Below, piece after piece: positions 41,579 to 51,473 of a stretch of 64,000 nt of DNA. Under the pieces are notes generated by a model. It was not told the DNA's origin, did no database searches, and saw only the letters and a program-made list of their open reading frames with translations. The DNA is from Lachnospiraceae bacterium (GTDB taxonomy: Bacteria > Bacillota > Clostridia > Lachnospirales > Lachnospiraceae), in NCBI GenBank assembly GCA_014804645.1, contig JAAUZI010000008.1, forward strand, positions 62,001 to 126,000, in the 5' to 3' direction. Each line of letters starts with the position of its first letter. Position 1 is the stretch's first letter. Both the position numbers and the translations under genes were made by a program.

Positions 41579-42652
41579 TCAATCTATCCGCCTCTCCAAA
41601 AGCACATACTCATAGGCAAAATCAATCAGCTGTCCCACATAGCTCTGGCTGTAGTTACCGCTGCGTATCAAAGCGCCCACGGACGGAACCTGCTGGATTT
41701 TCAGCTCGCTGCGTATCGCCTCCGCAAAGGCGCTTCCCAGCCCCTTGTGCTTGGGGTCCACACCCATATACAGCATGACATAACTGTCAGGTTTCTTCCT
41801 TTTGGCAAGAATTGCTGGCAGCTCCCAGAGATGGATTTTGCCGTAGACCGCATTGCCAAAGTCCGGGACGGAGACAAAGAAACCTACCGCCTCTCCCTGG
41901 TAGTATGCCATCTTCACCATACTGTAGTTGAGAATGGATTTCAGATACTTAAACTGTTTGCGGAATTCCGCCTCCGTGATCCTCTTGTAGGCCGGGAAGG
42001 CGCTGTACAGCTCTATCAGCAGACCATAGACCTCACGCATGGTCTTGCTAAACTCCTTGGGACGGGGACTTTTGATCTCATACCCCTGCTCCAGTTTCTG
42101 AGCCAGCCGCTCCATATATTTCTCACAGCCCTCGTCATTCTCCACCACCATATAATGATTGGAGCCGTACTGCTCCCACACTTGAAAACCGTTCTCCTCC
42201 CAAAGGCTCAGATAGTAATCCTTGTTGTAAGGCTCTCCCGTGTAGGGGCTGCGAAACTGATTGGTCTTTAACCTGTACTTAATCCAGAAAGAGCAGTCCA
42301 CCGGGCCGATTATCCCCTTCAGCCCCATATTCCTGGCCATTTCAAAGGCCGTGTGGAACAGCAGTCCTGCGGCGGCGCTGTTGTTCTCGCTCTCAAAATA
42401 CCCCAGATAGGCCACCTCATCCTCCGGGTACACCGTAAGAATTCCCCTGCTCACAGCTTTTCCATCCACATACACCAGTATGGGAGTCGCCGTAAAATAA
42501 TGGCTCAGAACATGGGTGCCCTTCAGGATCGCCCTCTCCTCCTTCTCATTCTGCATCAGCTCCTCTCTGTCATAGAGCCGCCCCGGCAGATCCAGAAAAT
42601 CTTTGATATGCTCCTTGCTGCGTGCCCCGAAAATAACTGCGTTAAGACTCAT
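41579..42652 (-). CDS. GNAT-like N-acyltransferase family protein
   Basis: C-terminal GNAT pattern VMLYMGVDPKHKGLGSAFAEAIRSEL; 1 nt from upstream gene. Confidence 0.65.
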   Translation of the reverse strand: MSLNAVIFGARSKEHIKDFLDLPGRLYDREELMQNEKEERAILKGTHVLSHYFTATPILVYVDGKAVSRGILTVYPEDEVAYLGYFESENNSAAAGLLFHTAFEMARNMGLKGIIGPVDCSFWIKYRLKTNQFRSPYTGEPYNKDYYLSLWEENGFQVWEQYGSNHYMVVENDEGCEKYMERLAQKLEQGYEIKSPRPKEFSKTMREVYGLLIELYSAFPAYKRITEAEFRKQFKYLKSILNYSMVKMAYYQGEAVGFFVSVPDFGNAVYGKIHLWELPAILAKRKKPDSYVMLYMGVDPKHKGLGSAFAEAIRSELKIQQVPSVGALIRSGNYSQSYVGQLIDFAYEYVLLERRID

Positions 42653-42653
42653 T

Positions 42654-45074
42654 TTATATGTCCTCCCTCTGTCCCTGCTCTAATACATGTTTTTCATCCC
42701 GTGCCCGGGACACCACGTTGATCTGCCCCGTGCCGCCGTCGATCTCCACCAGATCGCCGTTTTGAAGCAGCCGGGTAACTCCCTCCACGCCCACCACGGC
42801 GGGCTTTCTGAGCTCCCGTGAGATAATCGCCGTATGGGAGAGCAGAGAACCTTTCTCCGCCACGATCCCGGCCGCCCCAGCCAGCAGAAATACCCAGCCC
42901 GGATCGGTCATTTTAGCCACGAGAATTTTTCCCACAGTGTCGGTCTGCAGACTGGGATTCTCCACCAGCAGCACCTCGCCCCTGGCCTTTCCGCCGGAGC
43001 AGGGAATTCCCTCCAGACGGTCCGCCGACACTGCCGCCTGCATTCCCCCTACATTTCTCGGGGATTTATCAAACACCCTGTCCGCAAAAATCAGCCTTGT
43101 GTATGCAGGCAATTTCTCAAACCGGCGGTACAATTCTCTGCGCTCCTCCACAAGCTCCCGCAGATCTCCGCCGTCTGTCACTGCCCGCTCCACCTCCTCA
43201 TAGGTGAGATAAAATATATCTTCCCGCCTCTCAAGGCGTCCCACCCCAGCCAGATTTTCGCCCACCTTCAACATCATAGTCCGCATCATTCCGTACAGGC
43301 GGCTGCGGTTCAAACGGGATTTCTCGCGGTTTTTGATGCCCAGAGCCGCTTTTTTTGCAAATATGCGGCACAGCCCTTTGAGCCGGGGAACCTCGGCGTC
43401 CACATGATCGGACACAGCGATCCCCTGCTCTGCGTACTGCACTATTTTCTGGGCCAGCAGCTCGGGATTGGTGCGGAAAGTATGGCTCTCCAGTTTCAAT
43501 TCTTCAGCGTTTCTGTCGCCGTAGCGCTGAATATAGTCCTCCATTTTCTCCGCCAAAATCCCGCCGCCGGAGATATATCTGGCATAGTCCTCACGGCTGT
43601 GGATCTCCCGCAGCTGCGGCAGCGCTCCCTGCCCGGCCGCCATATCCGCCATATCCGTCAGAGCGCTCACAGGTTTCATGCTCTCAATGTCGTTAAGACC
43701 CGTGATACAGCGGTTTGCCAATTCCTCCGCATCCGGGACTTTCCCTGCCCTCAGCCGGGACTTCAGCAGACCCGTATACAGAAACGCATACATGTCATTG
43801 ACCAGTGTCAGGTCCCATTTTTCCGTAACGCTTTCTAACATATTTCTGTAGTGCGCCAGAATCTCCGCATTGCCTGCCCGGCTTAAATCCACCGACTCAA
43901 ATGCCTCTATCATATCTATAAATTCCCCGTCCAGCCTCTCCATAAGCCCGGGGCAGGCCAGCAGCAGCCCCACAAAGGAAAGGGCCACTTTGGCGTGGGT
44001 GACAAAGCCGATTTTTCTGTCCGTATGGGAGGTCACGGCCTTATTTTTCATGCCCAGCATCTCCTGCCATATGGGAATGATTCTGCGGGAAAAGGGCAGT
44101 AGCAGTATCACATCATACCAGTTACTGATTCGATAATACACCCGTCCGTTGGCCGTGTCCACCATATTGTGCAGAATATCCTCCAGCTCCGCCACCGTAC
44201 CCGGCTCGCGAGTGAGCCGCAGCACCACCCGGCGAAAGACATGATAATAGGCCTCCCGGATAAAGCTCTGCGTGAGTGGGAGCGTGATTCCGGGATAGCT
44301 TTCCACAATGTTGCTGTTGTCCAATATAATGGGGCGGTCCGCAGGGCCAAGTGTGGTGATGGGACGGGCCTGGAGAATATAGATTACGTTGTCCTTGACG
44401 GCAAATTCAATATCCCATTCTGTGCCGGTATCCTCTCCCCGCCGAAAAATCTCTTTGATTTTCTCCCCCTGATCCAGCAGCTCCATGAGCAATTTCTCGG
44501 AGAGCTGCGGCGAATCTCCGCTTTGTTCGCTGTAATATAGCCCCTCTTGGCGGCTGCAGTAATAAGCCGTGGTGTCGGTTCTATCCTCCACCACATTCTC
44601 TCCCGTTCCTCTGCCCACCACCGCCACCGACTCATTCAATATCCCCTGGGGGTTGGCCGTGAACAGTACGCCGGAAAGCTCCGCGTCCACCATTTTCTGG
44701 GCGATGGCGCAGATTCGGATCTCACCCGGATCTATACGGTATACCCTGCAGTATTCCAAAAATCCGGCGCTCTCTGGCACGGCGCAAACCCGCCGGGCCG
44801 CCTCGGAAAGCTCCTCTGGGGACAAGTGCAGACAGGTGCAGAACTGCCCTGCAAAGGAGGTGGTTCTGCCGTCCTCCGCAGAGGCGCTGGAGCGCAGAGC
44901 CATCTTCTCAGACGGGTCAAAAAAGTCCGTCGCATACTCCGCCGCCTCCCGGGTATCCTCCCCGAAAAAGCAGAAAAACGGCGGGATATTTACGCCGTTT
45001 TTCTGCATCACAAACAGATTCTCCGCTTTTGCTCCCACATTGAAATTCCTGTAGTTTTCCTCTGTGACAATCAT
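42654..45074 (-). CDS. PEP/pyruvate-binding and PEP-utilizing protein (PPDK/rifampin phosphotransferase-like architecture)
   Basis: N-terminal ALRSSASAEDGRTTSFAGQFCT and ELSGVLFTANPQG; C-terminal swivelling domain GSLLSHTAIISRELRKPAVVG; no TIM barrel. Confidence 0.8.
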   Translation of the reverse strand: MIVTEENYRNFNVGAKAENLFVMQKNGVNIPPFFCFFGEDTREAAEYATDFFDPSEKMALRSSASAEDGRTTSFAGQFCTCLHLSPEELSEAARRVCAVPESAGFLEYCRVYRIDPGEIRICAIAQKMVDAELSGVLFTANPQGILNESVAVVGRGTGENVVEDRTDTTAYYCSRQEGLYYSEQSGDSPQLSEKLLMELLDQGEKIKEIFRRGEDTGTEWDIEFAVKDNVIYILQARPITTLGPADRPIILDNSNIVESYPGITLPLTQSFIREAYYHVFRRVVLRLTREPGTVAELEDILHNMVDTANGRVYYRISNWYDVILLLPFSRRIIPIWQEMLGMKNKAVTSHTDRKIGFVTHAKVALSFVGLLLACPGLMERLDGEFIDMIEAFESVDLSRAGNAEILAHYRNMLESVTEKWDLTLVNDMYAFLYTGLLKSRLRAGKVPDAEELANRCITGLNDIESMKPVSALTDMADMAAGQGALPQLREIHSREDYARYISGGGILAEKMEDYIQRYGDRNAEELKLESHTFRTNPELLAQKIVQYAEQGIAVSDHVDAEVPRLKGLCRIFAKKAALGIKNREKSRLNRSRLYGMMRTMMLKVGENLAGVGRLERREDIFYLTYEEVERAVTDGGDLRELVEERRELYRRFEKLPAYTRLIFADRVFDKSPRNVGGMQAAVSADRLEGIPCSGGKARGEVLLVENPSLQTDTVGKILVAKMTDPGWVFLLAGAAGIVAEKGSLLSHTAIISRELRKPAVVGVEGVTRLLQNGDLVEIDGGTGQINVVSRARDEKHVLEQGQREDI

Positions 45075-45078
45075 TGCG

Positions 45079-45978
45079 CTAGACCTTTCCAAACATAATG
45101 TATGCGGCTATGGTAATCAGCATCATGGATTCCTGAATATAGGTGTACCGCTCCACTTTTTCCACGATTTTAAACCTGGTGGGTTCCTCCATGAACTGCA
45201 CAAACTTCCAGGTCATCCATCCGGTGTTAAGCAGCAGCGCCACCACGGAAATCTTGTTCAGATTCCACACCAGCAGCACATTGGTGAGAATATCCACCCA
45301 GGTGAGGATCAGCACAAACATGGTGGACTTTTTGTAACCGAAGAGTTTGGAGTAAGTGACATACTCCGTCTCATCCTTAGGCGCCCGGATTTTTCTGGAA
45401 ACCTCCCATATCAGCGCTGGGAAATACAACGTCCACGCCGCCAGAAAATTGGTCAAAGTAAATGCGCTCAGCCCGTACTTGATACAGGTAAAGGAAATGA
45501 TATACACATTCATGATCATCTGCACCGGATTGTGCGTGACCAGTGCCAGCGGCAGACTCTTCTGTATCTTTTTCTTATGAAAAAACCACAGTGACATCAA
45601 CGTCCCATAGACATACAGGAACAAAAAGAACCAGAAATTGTTCATAAATACAACATTCAGCCCCACCGTCACTGCGATCAGAATAGTCACGAAGATCGCC
45701 AGATCCTTCTTTTTGACCCGGCCCGAGGGCAGCGGTCTATGGGAAAAAAGCCTGCAGTCCAGCTCATAGTCCTTAAAATCGTCCGCAATCCGCAGCCACA
45801 GCAAAAAACTGAACACCGTAAAACCGCCGATGACCTCCTGGACGCCTATCTGGAACTGTGTCACGCCGTTGTTGAGCAGAACAATAAAATAGATTTCCCC
45901 GAAAACAATGAGTCCCAACAGCAGTCTGGGAATGATCGGATACATCTCCTTAAAATAAATGTGCAGCCTCTTTAACAT
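45079..45978 (-). CDS. UbiA family prenyltransferase
   Basis: LWLRIADDFKDYELDCRLFSHRPLPSGRVKKKDL (aspartate-rich motif), multi-TM. Confidence 0.75.
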   Translation of the reverse strand: MLKRLHIYFKEMYPIIPRLLLGLIVFGEIYFIVLLNNGVTQFQIGVQEVIGGFTVFSFLLWLRIADDFKDYELDCRLFSHRPLPSGRVKKKDLAIFVTILIAVTVGLNVVFMNNFWFFLFLYVYGTLMSLWFFHKKKIQKSLPLALVTHNPVQMIMNVYIISFTCIKYGLSAFTLTNFLAAWTLYFPALIWEVSRKIRAPKDETEYVTYSKLFGYKKSTMFVLILTWVDILTNVLLVWNLNKISVVALLLNTGWMTWKFVQFMEEPTRFKIVEKVERYTYIQESMMLITIAAYIMFGKV

Positions 45979-46022
45979 ACTAACTCCCATCTGCCCGCTT
46001 CAGCGGGCACTCAAATCAGGAT

Positions 46023-46065
46023 AAAAATGCTGTATTGGGACTTGCCACGCAAGTCCAGCATTTTT
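46023..46065 (-). terminator. Terminator/attenuator-like hairpin upstream of ubiA-like gene
   Basis: Minus strand ATGCTGGACTTG cgtgg CAAGTCC CAATA CAGCATTTTTATCC. Confidence 0.6.
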
Positions 46066-46068
46066 AGA

Positions 46069-46134
46069 GTGTGAGACTTAGAACTTCTTTGCGAAACAGC
46101 CTTTGCTGTGAGCAAATAGAAGTTCTTCTCACAC
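46069..46134 (-). repeat. Long imperfect hairpin overlapping the psd stop codon
   Basis: GTGTGAGA..AGAACTTCT ... ACAGCctttGCTGT ... AGAAGTTCT TCTCACAC. Confidence 0.75.
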
Positions 46135-46994
46135 TATTTCCCCTGCCCCTTTGCAATCTTTTCTCCGGCGCTCACCAGCACCTCCACGCCCCGGTCCGAG
46201 TGCTCGCGTATATCCCCGTCCACCGAGATCATGTCCGGCATATATAGCTGAATAATAGTGGAACCGCCATAGCTGAAATACCCCTTTTCATCCATTCTGG
46301 CGAACTCGGTCAAATCATGATTGTTGATTTTTCCGACCTGCAGAGCGCCCACCTCTATCTGTACCACATCTCCGAAATGCTCTGTCCGCATCAGCGTATA
46401 TACTCTGTGGTTCCTGGAAAATACCCTGTACCTCTCCGATATGGGACGCACCGTATGCAGAACTCCCGCTATTTCTCCCGTGCTCAGCACGCGCCCGTCA
46501 TCACAGAAATAGTATCTGTGACAATCCTCCAAGGCCAGCCGATATACCAGGCACACCCCGCCCTCGTACTGCGACAGTTCCAATCGGTTGTCAACCAGCT
46601 CCGGCAGCGTGTATATGTTGCCCTTTATCCTGAGGCTAAGCCCCTTATCAATCCTGTACGCCGCCAGCCTGCCACGGCAGGGGGCAATCAGCTCCTGAGC
46701 CCCGGCGCTGCAGTTCCAGCGACATTTCCGGGTAAAAAAATCGTCGAAACTCTTGAATTCTGTTCTCTCACATGCGGAGAGATCAACGCCATACTCCCGG
46801 ATAAAGGGTTCTATTTTCCTGACAGAAAAAGAACTTCTCATCCATATGCTGACTAGTTTCGAGTAAATCCTGCGGCAAAAGAAAACCTTCAGCAGAATTC
46901 TTCCCATGACCGTGTGATAGAGGAATTCCAGACTTTTTCCACCGTACTGCCTCTCCTCCCGATAAGCCTTTGCCGCCCTGTCATATATTCTCAT
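46134..46994 (-). CDS. psd: Phosphatidylserine decarboxylase
   Basis: FDDFFTRK, DCHRYYFCDDG, C-terminal GYFSYGGSTIIQLYMP (pyruvoyl GST site). Confidence 0.92.
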   Translation of the reverse strand: MRIYDRAAKAYREERQYGGKSLEFLYHTVMGRILLKVFFCRRIYSKLVSIWMRSSFSVRKIEPFIREYGVDLSACERTEFKSFDDFFTRKCRWNCSAGAQELIAPCRGRLAAYRIDKGLSLRIKGNIYTLPELVDNRLELSQYEGGVCLVYRLALEDCHRYYFCDDGRVLSTGEIAGVLHTVRPISERYRVFSRNHRVYTLMRTEHFGDVVQIEVGALQVGKINNHDLTEFARMDEKGYFSYGGSTIIQLYMPDMISVDGDIREHSDRGVEVLVSAGEKIAKGQGK

Positions 46995-47014
46995 GTCAGT
47001 CCCCATACATTTTC

Positions 47015-47626
47015 TCACACCAGAATCAGCACAATCACTCCCACCGCCAGCAGACCCAGCACCACATACCATATCCCGCGGGGTTTCGCCACTTTCACAT
47101 TGAGGATAAACAGAACCGCCGTCACAACATAGCCCACTGCCCAGATCACTGACAGGACCGGGCCGCTCACAGATCCGCCCAGATATTTCATAGCCACCCA
47201 CAGAACCGGAATAATCAGCGCGGCGTAGGTCACGGGGAGTCCGTCATAATGGCTCCTCACCTCCTCCGCCGCCGAGGTGTTAAACCAGGCCAGCCGGATG
47301 ATTCCGCAGAGTATATACCCCAGGAGGACAGGATATCGAAACGGGCCTATCCCTTCTGTCAGGTACAGCCCCAGGACTGCGGGCAGGGCCAGAAAGCCCA
47401 TGACGTCCGCCAGAGAATCGATCTGTACGCCAAACTCCCTGGCAAGCTCATCCCGCTTACAGCGCCGGGCAATCACCCCGTCAAACAGATCACAGATTCC
47501 CGCCAATATAAGGCATATCAAGGCTGCGGAAATCTGCCCCGCCAGGGAGAGGGCAATGCCCGAAAACGCGAAACCCACTCCTATGTATGTCAATATCACA
47601 GATTTGTTGTACTTTCCTATAAACAT
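47015..47626 (-). CDS. pssA: CDP-alcohol phosphatidyltransferase / CDP-diacylglycerol-serine O-phosphatidyltransferase
   Basis: CDLFDGVIARRCKRDELAREFGVQIDSLADVMGF: CDP-OH-P transferase motif. Confidence 0.9.
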   Translation of the reverse strand: MFIGKYNKSVILTYIGVGFAFSGIALSLAGQISAALICLILAGICDLFDGVIARRCKRDELAREFGVQIDSLADVMGFLALPAVLGLYLTEGIGPFRYPVLLGYILCGIIRLAWFNTSAAEEVRSHYDGLPVTYAALIIPVLWVAMKYLGGSVSGPVLSVIWAVGYVVTAVLFILNVKVAKPRGIWYVVLGLLAVGVIVLILV

Positions 47627-47676
47627 TGTTCCTCTTCCCGCGTACCATAGGTTTATCCTGTGATACCGCACCGCCA

Positions 47677-48252
47677 TCACAGATTCCTGCGGATTTTCAG
47701 TTTATAAAGCAGCAAGTTAACTGCTATATGGGTAGCCGCCCCCAGCAGGATATACAGAAAATACTGCCAGAGGGGCATGGGATACAGCACAGCAAACACC
47801 ATCCCAACGCCAAACAGAGAATCCACCTGGTCCACCACAAAGAAAACCACACCTTTGACGCCCTCCACCGTCTTGCCGCAGGGAATGTCCAGACGCCGCT
47901 TGACAAAGCTGTTGGGCAGTTCAAACAGCATATATGCCAGTCCCATTGCCCCACCCGCCAGCAGATTGAACAGTGGCGTGTTCTCAAAGGTATGGTAGAT
48001 ATAGCACATATCCGGTATTCCCAGGCATACCCACCCCCACAGCAGCTGCGTCAGCGCTCCCGCCAGAATCATGCCAAAAAACCCCGCCCAGGTCTTGTTG
48101 TCGCCAAACAGGCGTCTGCCGTCCCGGAGGGTCAGGCCGCCGTCTATGGGGTTTTTGAGCCGTGAGTAAACCGGAGTTTTCACAAACACCATATTGAGTA
48201 TTCCCGCGAAAATCACAGGAGTCATTGTCACATACATTTTTAAAAGCGTCAT
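47677..48252 (-). CDS. CDP-archaeol synthase (CarS)-like CTP transferase
   Basis: NPIDGGLTLRDGRRLFGDNKTWAGFFGM; PNSFVKRRLDIPCGKTVEGVKGVVFFVVDQVDSLFG. Overlaps upstream dgk stop by 4 nt. Confidence 0.8.
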   Translation of the reverse strand: MTLLKMYVTMTPVIFAGILNMVFVKTPVYSRLKNPIDGGLTLRDGRRLFGDNKTWAGFFGMILAGALTQLLWGWVCLGIPDMCYIYHTFENTPLFNLLAGGAMGLAYMLFELPNSFVKRRLDIPCGKTVEGVKGVVFFVVDQVDSLFGVGMVFAVLYPMPLWQYFLYILLGAATHIAVNLLLYKLKIRRNL

Positions 48253-48611
48253 AGCATTCTCAGAATGTTGGATACCAGTACAGCGCCCTCTGCCCCGAAG
48301 AAAGCAAAGCCCATGACCAGAACCGCAGCGGCCGACACATCCTTGGCAAACCTGACATCCCTGTTTTCCTCCGTACAAAAGCTGTCGCATAGCCGCTCGA
48401 CCGCCGTGTTGACGTATTCCGCCGAGAACACGCCGCAGCTGAGCGCCAGCAGGAGTATGTAGTCGTAAAGGCCCGACGAGGTCAAAATATTCAACGCCAG
48501 CACTACTAAAGCTATGCCTGTGTAAATCTTAAAATTGCGCTCCTCGCGAAAGCTGCTGGCAATTCCCCGAAACGCGCACGCCACACTCTGCAAAAAATTT
48601 TTGTTTTTCAT
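48249..48611 (-). CDS. Diacylglycerol kinase family protein (DgkA-like)
   Basis: SVACAFRGIASSFREERNFKIYTGIAL; SAEYVNTAVERLCD. Confidence 0.88.
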   Translation of the reverse strand: MKNKNFLQSVACAFRGIASSFREERNFKIYTGIALVVLALNILTSSGLYDYILLLALSCGVFSAEYVNTAVERLCDSFCTEENRDVRFAKDVSAAAVLVMGFAFFGAEGAVLVSNILRML

Positions 48612-48708
48612 TATTGTATACCCCAGTCAGCGCCCAAAAATCCATTGCAGATATTGTAGCATAAAACGGCGTTGTTATCAAGATATTGCGAATATTGCCC
48701 CGGAAAAG

Positions 48709-48744
48709 CAAAAAAGGTATCTGTGCGCATCCACACAGATACCT
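48709..48744 (-). terminator. Intrinsic terminator
   Basis: AGGTATCTGTGTGGATGCGCACAGATACCTTTTTTGC on the minus strand. Confidence 0.85.
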
Positions 48745-48754
48745 CAAATATTTG

Positions 48755-50083
48755 TCACGCACTTTTTTTCCGGCGCAGCCTCTCCTTCAGGCTCCGGCCG
48801 CGGTTGAACATCTGGTTCCGATAGATTCGCCCGGTACACACCACCAGCACAGCGGTAAATATGACCAGGATTGCCACAAACAACAGCCCTTGGGGCACCG
48901 TCACATTTCCTACCAGAATATCCCCCGGCAGCATATAGGCGCTGGTGAGGGGCACGATCCGCAGGATCGTGTTGAGCCAGTCCTTCTCCTGCAGCGGCAG
49001 CATATAGGAGCCAAGGAACCCGGCAATCATAGCCAGCTGGTAGAAACTCATGACCTGGCCCAGTTCCTCCGCCTTTCCGGCAAAGGAGGCGATAAGCCCC
49101 GCCAGCATACAATAGAACAAAAACGACAGACAGATTGTAAATACTGCCAGTACCATGGCACCGGGGGTGAAAGCCGTGCTGCCCACCTGTCCCCGAATCA
49201 GGACAAATATCTCCAGCAGCACATTGTGGTAATCGGGATAGATCACCGCCCCGGCAATCTCATGCCCCAGGAAAAATCCGCCAACCAGGCAGACAAACCA
49301 CAGCAGTATCTGACCGATGGCCGTCACAGTGATGGCCAGAACCTTGCCAAAAATCAGCCCATATGGCCTGGTCAGCGTCAGCATCATCTCCATCAGCTTG
49401 GAACACTTTTCCACGCTGACGGTATTGCCCACACTCATGCCATACATCAAAGTCATAAAATACATGAAAAATATAATGAGCATAGGGGCGAGCATGGCCA
49501 CCAGCTGCTCCCCGATACTGCGCTCCTCCTCCCCCGCATCCAGCTGGTTAGTCTGCACGCCGCTCATGGCCAGCACCAGTTTCTCCATGGGAATGCCGGA
49601 GGAAAGCAGCTTGCTCTGCTCCATGACAGACGCAAACGCCTCACACAGATCCTCCGCATCTCCCTTGCCGATCTCACTGCCATAGGGCAGTACCACCGTC
49701 AGCAGATATCCTTCCGAGGTTCGGTTGATCTCCAGAATCACGCTCTCCGGCTCCTGCTCTCCCAATGTCACAGCCAGTTCTTCCACTGACTGCTGCGCCT
49801 CCACGAAGGAGACATCCGGGAAAGTCTCTCCATACCTCGCCGCAAAGCCCTCCAGATACAATACCTCAAGCCCACTGTTGTCCACCACTTGAACTTGCCC
49901 AATTGGAGAGCGCTTGCCGTCCTCCCTTTTTTGGATGAAAGCCATAATGGTACTGATGGCCAGCCCGGCCACCAGCATAATTAGGGCCAGTCCCACCGTG
50001 ACATTCCGAAATTTCTTTCCCGTGGCCTGCTTGAGCGTAAAGGAGAACACATCCCTCCAGCCGCTGAACATTCCTTTATTCAT
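48755..50083 (-). CDS. ABC-2 type transporter permease (NatB-like)
   Basis: Multi-TM with large extracytoplasmic domain, next to ABC ATPase. Confidence 0.82.
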   Translation of the reverse strand: MNKGMFSGWRDVFSFTLKQATGKKFRNVTVGLALIMLVAGLAISTIMAFIQKREDGKRSPIGQVQVVDNSGLEVLYLEGFAARYGETFPDVSFVEAQQSVEELAVTLGEQEPESVILEINRTSEGYLLTVVLPYGSEIGKGDAEDLCEAFASVMEQSKLLSSGIPMEKLVLAMSGVQTNQLDAGEEERSIGEQLVAMLAPMLIIFFMYFMTLMYGMSVGNTVSVEKCSKLMEMMLTLTRPYGLIFGKVLAITVTAIGQILLWFVCLVGGFFLGHEIAGAVIYPDYHNVLLEIFVLIRGQVGSTAFTPGAMVLAVFTICLSFLFYCMLAGLIASFAGKAEELGQVMSFYQLAMIAGFLGSYMLPLQEKDWLNTILRIVPLTSAYMLPGDILVGNVTVPQGLLFVAILVIFTAVLVVCTGRIYRNQMFNRGRSLKERLRRKKSA

Positions 50084-51473
50084 GATGTCCGCCCCCCTTT
50101 CCGGTTCTCGCCGCAGTCATCGCCGCCCGGCGGTTTCTGGCAATCTGCAGGATATCTTTTAACTTTAACACATTGCCGTTATAGAAAATCAAGGACTCAT
50201 ACACCTTGGCTGTAAAGGAAAACAGCGCTGCTGTACAGATAACTACCACCGTCAGACTCACCAGGCCCGTGACCACGCTCACCTTGCCCAGCAGCAGATT
50301 GGCTGGCATGACAAAGGGAGCTGACAGGGGCAGGATACAGCAGATATTTACCACCACATCGCTGACATTACCCACCATCTGCATGATACACAGGAAAATA
50401 CCGATATAGGACCCAACTACCAGCAGCAGCTGATAGATCTTGAGGCCCTCCGCCATCTCCTCCATCCTGCTGACCGAGGCTCCCGCCAGTCCTGCCACGA
50501 TGCTGAAAAACAGCACGCCCACGAGGATCATAACTGCCGCCAGCGCCAGAGTGCCCCCATTGACATGAGCAAACAACTCCATGATCCCGACTGCCTCATC
50601 CGCCTCCGCACTGCCGGACAATGTCCCAAAAAGTGCGCTGCTGATTTGCTTTGAGAGCAGATAGCTGACGCCGTAGGCGGCAAACTGAATCACCACCGCA
50701 GTCAGCGCCGCCAAAATCTTGCCCACAATCAGCGCCATAGGCCGCACATTGATCATCAAGTATTCCACCACTTTGGTGCTCTTCTCCGTCACGATGGACA
50801 GAGCGATCTGGCTGCCGCTCATATTGACGATCATCATTACAATGACGATCCCTGCCAGCAGCACATAGTACTCGGTCATGGAGATGCCCTCCCCGCCTTC
50901 CCGGAGAGTGATCTCTCCCTCCTCCGTGGTGTACTCCACCCGGGTTTCCACCGGCTGGTTGATAAAGTCAAGCTGCTCCTGGTCTACATCCACCACCCGT
51001 ATCCGCGCATCCTGAAAAAAGCTCTCAAAATCCTGGGAAAGCTGGTCACAGTCCTTGTCCTTTAAATCCGCCGTGGCTGCCTTCACAAACGTCAGGTTAA
51101 AATATCCCGCCTCCTCGTAGGTCACATGCACAATCATTTCAGTGCTGCCCCGCCATTTCTCCAGAACCTGTACATGGGACGCAAAACCCTCTCCCGGTTC
51201 CTCCGCCACATGCATATTCGCATAGCGCTCCCCCTCCAGGGCATGACTGTAATCAATTCCCAGCCCCGTCTCGTCATAAATGGTAAAGCGGCTTACCTCC
51301 GTTACTTTTGTCTGTTCCTGATCCCTTTGCTGCAGCCATGCGCTCACCGGCGCGGCCGCCAGGATCACCACACACATCAGGATCAGAAGGCCTCTGAAAG
51401 ACTTCTGCTTCAACTCCTGTCTGAGCGAAAAGAGAAACACCTCCTTCCAGCCCGCATACTCATTTCTCTTCAT
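50076..51473 (-). CDS. ABC-2 type transporter permease (second, NatB-like)
   Basis: Similar topology, overlaps adjacent permease gene by 8 nt. Confidence 0.82.
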   Translation of the reverse strand: MKRNEYAGWKEVFLFSLRQELKQKSFRGLLILMCVVILAAAPVSAWLQQRDQEQTKVTEVSRFTIYDETGLGIDYSHALEGERYANMHVAEEPGEGFASHVQVLEKWRGSTEMIVHVTYEEAGYFNLTFVKAATADLKDKDCDQLSQDFESFFQDARIRVVDVDQEQLDFINQPVETRVEYTTEEGEITLREGGEGISMTEYYVLLAGIVIVMMIVNMSGSQIALSIVTEKSTKVVEYLMINVRPMALIVGKILAALTAVVIQFAAYGVSYLLSKQISSALFGTLSGSAEADEAVGIMELFAHVNGGTLALAAVMILVGVLFFSIVAGLAGASVSRMEEMAEGLKIYQLLLVVGSYIGIFLCIMQMVGNVSDVVVNICCILPLSAPFVMPANLLLGKVSVVTGLVSLTVVVICTAALFSFTAKVYESLIFYNGNVLKLKDILQIARNRRAAMTAARTGKGGGHHE

